Shown piece by piece: positions 6,461 to 9,117 of a DNA stretch of 9,117 bases. A program made the translations under genes and the position numbers. The DNA lies in contig DOCI01000316.1 of NCBI GenBank assembly GCA_003503535.1, positions 27,638-36,754 on the forward strand, given 5' to 3'. Each line of letters begins with the position of its first letter. Position 1 is the first letter of the stretch. This DNA is from Planctomycetaceae bacterium. GTDB lineage: Bacteria > Planctomycetota > Planctomycetia > Planctomycetales > Planctomycetaceae. The notes under the pieces were generated by a model. It did not search any database, was not told the origin of the DNA, and saw only the letters and a list, made by a program, of their open reading frames with translations.

Positions 6461-6470
6461 GGGGAGGTGA
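6461..6470 (+). promoter_or_regulatory. Extended Shine-Dalgarno sequence that decides the rpsU start
   Basis: GGGGAGGTGA contains GGAGGTGA, an eight-base perfect complement to the usual 3' end of 16S rRNA (TCACCTCC). It sits eight bases (from GGAGG) before the GTG at 6476. It overlaps an in-frame GTG at 6467, which rules that out as the start. Other genes in the window have only four- to six-base matches. Confidence 0.85.
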
Positions 6471-6475
6471 ATTGC

Positions 6476-6667
<192 letters not shown>

Positions 6668-6703
6668 AGTGGAAACACTTTGAGTTCACCGCGTATCGAA
6701 TAT

Positions 6704-6736
6704 AAAAAGCACACTCATTACTGAGTGTGCTTTTTT
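6704..6736 (+). terminator. Intrinsic terminator of rpsU
   Basis: GCACACTCA and TGAGTGTGC form a perfect stem around a TTAC loop, followed by six Ts (6731-6736). The preceding A-run (6704-6708) extends the stem to 14 pairs and would give a T-run on the other strand, so it can work in both directions. It lies 36 bp past the rpsU stop. Confidence 0.94.
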
Positions 6737-6764
6737 CATGGATCGAGTGGTGTAAGGATCAATG

Positions 6765-6790
6765 AAAAAGGGACTGATCTTTCAGTCCCT
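6765..6790 (-). terminator. Intrinsic terminator of the DUF1559 gene
   Basis: AGGGACTGA and TCAGTCCCT form a perfect 9-bp stem with a TCTT loop. On the minus strand it ends in five Ts (the A-run 6765-6769). It lies about 136 bp past the DUF1559 stop. It converges on the rpsU terminator, which probably serves as a backup for this strand. Confidence 0.82.
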
Positions 6791-6926
6791 GAAGTTCAAT
6801 CAAGTTAGCCACTGCCAACAATCCAGGAGCATTTCTTAATGCCGTATGCCTTCGCATGTATGATTGTTTCCCTAAATCGCTACATTTTGCTCAGGCAGAA
6901 CGCGGAAAATTGATTTTGGGAATGTG

Positions 6927-8009
6927 CTAGAAATCCGAAATTCGCTCTCCTCCGTTACGTGTCGCTAAATTTCCAAGCACAGCCCGACTAACGACTTTAC
7001 TAATGTCTCTTGTGGAACCATCGCACATTGAGAAGATGACAAGCCCATCGTGCCAGCTCCCGAAAGTGAATGCGGGATTCGAACCAACCGCAACAGGAGG
7101 TCCACTGCCTCCACCTCCAAATACGTCATCAAATTGATGAGTCGAGGTATCCCCAGAACCAGGAACGACGGCACAACAGGAAGAGCGCCCATCTGCCCAG
7201 AAACCGAATAAGGAGTCGCCCACCATTAAGGTGGTTGTCATTCCGTCGGGAATATCTCTGTCAGAGACGGAACTGTTACGATAAAGAATTCCATTGTTAA
7301 CCGGCGTACCATTTAAGGCCTGCGTAGACCCCGGAGCCCAGTTCCGACCGGAATTCCCCTTGTAGGTCGTAAATCCAAATCCCTGCGGACGATTACTTGG
7401 TAATGATGCTGATGGGCATATATAGGAGGGAATATCCACTTTGGCCGCTTGCAGATTATTACTGTACCAGGCCCCTGCGACATTAAACTTGGGAATGTTG
7501 GTATCTGCACCAACCGAAACCTTCAGATCCATTTCAGACATCATCAGAGCATGCCATGACCAGTAATTTTCGATATACCAATTATTGACCTGATACTGTG
7601 GATTTGATTCGATATTAAAAATTGCGGGTTCCTGGAACTGAAGTGGGTACACTGTACTGTACGTAAGCCCAAACCCAACTGGATAAGAGGTCCCATCAAT
7701 GAATCCGTCCCCGTCGTTATCGATATCAGCAACTCCGTTGTTATCGACGTCCAGTGGATCGACGTAAATGTACCCGGAGGGGAAGCTTTTGTGAGAATCG
7801 AGATAGTTGTGAGCTGCGAGTACAATTTGGTGCAAATTGTTACGGCAGCCGGTTCTTCTCGCAGCTTCGCGGGCGCGTTGAACAGCTGGTAACAGCAGAG
7901 CGACCAGGGTCCCAATGATGGCGATAACCACCAGCAGTTCCACCAGTGTAAAGCCAGCCTGGCTTCTGCTCGTTCGGTTTTTATGCGGGTGACCTTGCAT
8001 CGGCACCAT
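6927..8009 (-). CDS. DUF1559 / H-X9-DG pseudopilin-like protein with calcium-loop insertion
   Basis: A 360-residue planctomycete-type protein. The ATG at 8009 has GGAG eight bases upstream. A short basic leader ends at G19-F20, the prepilin peptidase site, with E24 at position +5 and a hydrophobic helix to about residue 40. This should be cut and methylated like type IV pilins and type II secretion pseudopilins. The helix continues into [11 protein letters not shown], the DUF1559 hallmark. The C-terminal signature is exact: H320, nine residues, then D330-G331. Residues 87-105 hold two Asp-rich loops, D87-x-D-x-N-G-x-x-D95 and D97-x-D-x-D-G-x-x-D105, like EF-hand or thrombospondin type 3 calcium loops. 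The family is highly duplicated in planctomycetes and its role is unknown; surface fibres or a secretion complex are proposed. No pilus assembly gene is nearby. Confidence 0.95.
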   Translation of the reverse strand: MVPMQGHPHKNRTSRSQAGFTLVELLVVIAIIGTLVALLLPAVQRAREAARRTGCRNNLHQIVLAAHNYLDSHKSFPSGYIYVDPLDVDNNGVADIDNDGDGFIDGTSYPVGFGLTYSTVYPLQFQEPAIFNIESNPQYQVNNWYIENYWSWHALMMSEMDLKVSVGADTNIPKFNVAGAWYSNNLQAAKVDIPSYICPSASLPSNRPQGFGFTTYKGNSGRNWAPGSTQALNGTPVNNGILYRNSSVSDRDIPDGMTTTLMVGDSLFGFWADGRSSCCAVVPGSGDTSTHQFDDVFGGGGSGPPVAVGSNPAFTFGSWHDGLVIFSMCDGSTRDISKVVSRAVLGNLATRNGGERISDF

Positions 8010-8390
8010 GGAAATTTCTCCAGAAAAATGTTCGCGTTGACCTGCAGAATTGTCTGCGGAGTATGAAACTCTGGCCTTGCTGAAATTGTTACCTTGAATT
8101 CCTTAACCAGTGATTTGATTGGTGGAGATTGCTAAATCGTTGAATCGACTTTACCAACTTCCACCATCAGCTCACTCTAAGTTGTGTTCAGATTACCATG
8201 CTCATTAAATAAATGCAAATTGTTACATTCGTCATGATCCTGAAAGTTATGAAACGGAATTTCTCCATCTTAGAATCATTAACGCAGGGAAAAACGGGCA
8301 ATCTACAGAAAATATCGATTTTCATTAATGGAATTGGAAAATCAAGATCAGCGGGGAAAAAGTTACCGATCGCGGCAAATGAATTCTACT
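8010..8390. other. Gene-free A/T-rich spacer upstream of the DUF1559 gene
   Basis: I see no convincing gene. The spacer should hold the minus-strand DUF1559 promoter and leader. A possible TTGCAT-N17-TAATCT with a TG extension lies around 8190-8220, but it is weak. A small imperfect hairpin (GCAGA/TCTGC, near 8045-8060) sits in the presumed leader. A 70-codon plus-strand frame at 8213-8425 has no ribosome binding site and runs into the glycosyltransferase gene. Confidence 0.5.
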
Positions 8391-8993
8391 TTAAAACGTC
8401 AAATGCTTACCAATCACAATTTTAACATGGTTAACATCCCTCGGCTCCGCCAGCAGACGGCTTAACCAGCGATGGTCTGTCCCACGCTTGTGCGGCGGAG
8501 AATTCCAGGGAACTACTTTGGCCAGTTCCGTTCGCACGCAAAGGCACATGGTATCGATATCCCCGGGCTGGACTTTTCCCGACCAGTTTCTGGGAATCTG
8601 CACATAATGTCTGTTAGTGACTGACCAGTGCTCCGTCTGAACAATGCCAATATCATGTCCTTTGGTGGTGCAATATAAGGCAGTCAGAGCGTGAGGTTCG
8701 TACAGATTATCATCATCCCAGAAGCAGACATATTCCCCCTGAGCGTGAGCGATTCCCAGATCCTTAGCGGCTACGCCATAGCAACCCTGGTTTGTTTCTA
8801 ACTCGAAGTATCGTGAATTGGAATGCTTCATCAGAGCAGCCGCGATGGGATCGGGACCATCGGAAATGACGAGATGCTCAATAGATAATCCACCAAGTGA
8901 CTGCTGAGAAATCTGCTGAAGTAAACCAGCCAGATGTTTTGGTCGCTGCCAGGTATTGGTAATGACCGAGAGTTGAATCGAAGCCGCCGTCAT
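8391..8993 (-). CDS. Small family 2 glycosyltransferase
   Basis: A 200-residue GT-A fold transferase. Residues 7-18 match the family start (Leu-Ser-Val-Ile-Thr-Asn-Thr-Trp-Gln-Arg-Pro). I43-S-D-G-P47 is the nucleotide-sugar loop. F91-W-D-D-D95 carries the DXD metal-binding motif, and T172-D-H-R-W-L fits the late acidic catalytic-base region. It should transfer a sugar from a nucleotide donor in the cytoplasm; donor and acceptor are not readable. No signal peptide or membrane helix is present. The ATG at 8993 is preferred because GAGGAG lies nine bases upstream; the in-frame ATG at 9002 directly abuts that site. The protein is shorter than most family members (about 250-330), lacking a long C-terminal part, but all core motifs are present. 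No other polysaccharide gene is visible in the window. Confidence 0.9.
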   Translation of the reverse strand: MTAASIQLSVITNTWQRPKHLAGLLQQISQQSLGGLSIEHLVISDGPDPIAAALMKHSNSRYFELETNQGCYGVAAKDLGIAHAQGEYVCFWDDDNLYEPHALTALYCTTKGHDIGIVQTEHWSVTNRHYVQIPRNWSGKVQPGDIDTMCLCVRTELAKVVPWNSPPHKRGTDHRWLSRLLAEPRDVNHVKIVIGKHLTF

Positions 8994-9100
8994 GAAATGC
9001 ATCTCCTCAGGACATTATGGAATTGTCACGTGAAGAGGGTTTAGCACTACTTTTTGAGGATGCAACATGGAAGCAAGTTAATTCTTGTTTGAAGATGCAG

Positions 9101-9117
9101 ACAGGCTGGAAGCCTGT
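9101..9117. repeat. 7-3-7 palindrome at the right window edge
   Basis: ACAGGCT and AGCCTGT are perfect inverted copies around GGA, ending on the last base shown. It lies 108 bp upstream of the glycosyltransferase start. It may be the left end of a dispersed palindromic repeat cut by the window, or an operator. The rest cannot be seen. Confidence 0.4.

Noticed and set aside
6467..6475. Upstream in-frame GTG start for rpsU
   Set aside because: This GTG lies inside the Shine-Dalgarno sequence itself; the GTG at 6476 has correct spacing and matches the bS21 N-terminus.
8213..8425. 70-codon plus-strand frame in the spacer upstream of the DUF1559 gene
   Set aside because: It has no ribosome binding site and no recognisable protein features, its composition is A/T-driven, and it overlaps the 3' end of the glycosyltransferase gene on the other strand.
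9003..9117. Minus-strand frame open from the right edge to a TGA just before the glycosyltransferase
   Set aside because: About 36 open codons are not significant; the frame reads through the edge palindrome and shows no protein-like pattern. A real upstream gene end cannot be excluded without more sequence.

Overview
The window looks like a chromosomal stretch from a planctomycete (Planctomycetota). The clearest sign is the DUF1559 / H-X9-DG pseudopilin-like protein, a family expanded in this phylum. Further signs are the secreted YVTN-propeller/di-heme cytochrome protein, the TPR lipoprotein with a low-complexity tail, and many short singly transcribed genes. Genus and species cannot be assigned from the sequence alone.

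Layout, left to right: (1) the 5' part of a minus-strand gene for a small exported CxxC protein runs off the left edge. (2) After a 193-bp divergent spacer with short palindromes comes a plus-strand gene (522-2357) for a secreted beta-propeller fused to a di-heme cytochrome c peroxidase/MauG-like module. (3) A gene-free spacer (2358-2532) carries a composite of inverted and direct repeats. (4) A minus-strand soluble histidine kinase (2533-3495) follows, with an uncertain N-terminus. (5) A divergent spacer holds a perfect 8-1-8 palindrome and a possible pseudoknot. (6) A plus-strand protein (3725-4681) combines a PH-like domain, a zinc ribbon and membrane helices. (7) A minus-strand TPR lipoprotein (4841-6112) has an almost uncharged Gln/Pro/Met/His-rich tail and a textbook terminator. 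(8) Plus-strand rpsU (bS21, 6476-6667) has tandem candidate promoters, an unusually long Shine-Dalgarno sequence and a strong terminator. (9) Two minus-strand genes complete the window: a DUF1559 pseudopilin-like protein (6927-8009) with its own terminator, and a small family 2 glycosyltransferase (8391-8993). The right edge ends exactly at a 7-3-7 palindrome.

The genes do not form an obvious operon. Strands alternate and most genes have their own spacer, and three strong intrinsic terminators separate the neighbours in the right half. Several products act outside the cytoplasm: the exported CxxC protein, the di-heme propeller, the lipoprotein, the pseudopilin-like protein and the membrane PH protein. 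I found no defence system, mobile element, CRISPR array, tRNA or rRNA. The most unusual points are the long rpsU Shine-Dalgarno sequence, the composite repeat module, the low-complexity lipoprotein tail, the calcium-loop insertion in the DUF1559 protein and the palindrome upstream of the PH/zinc-ribbon gene.
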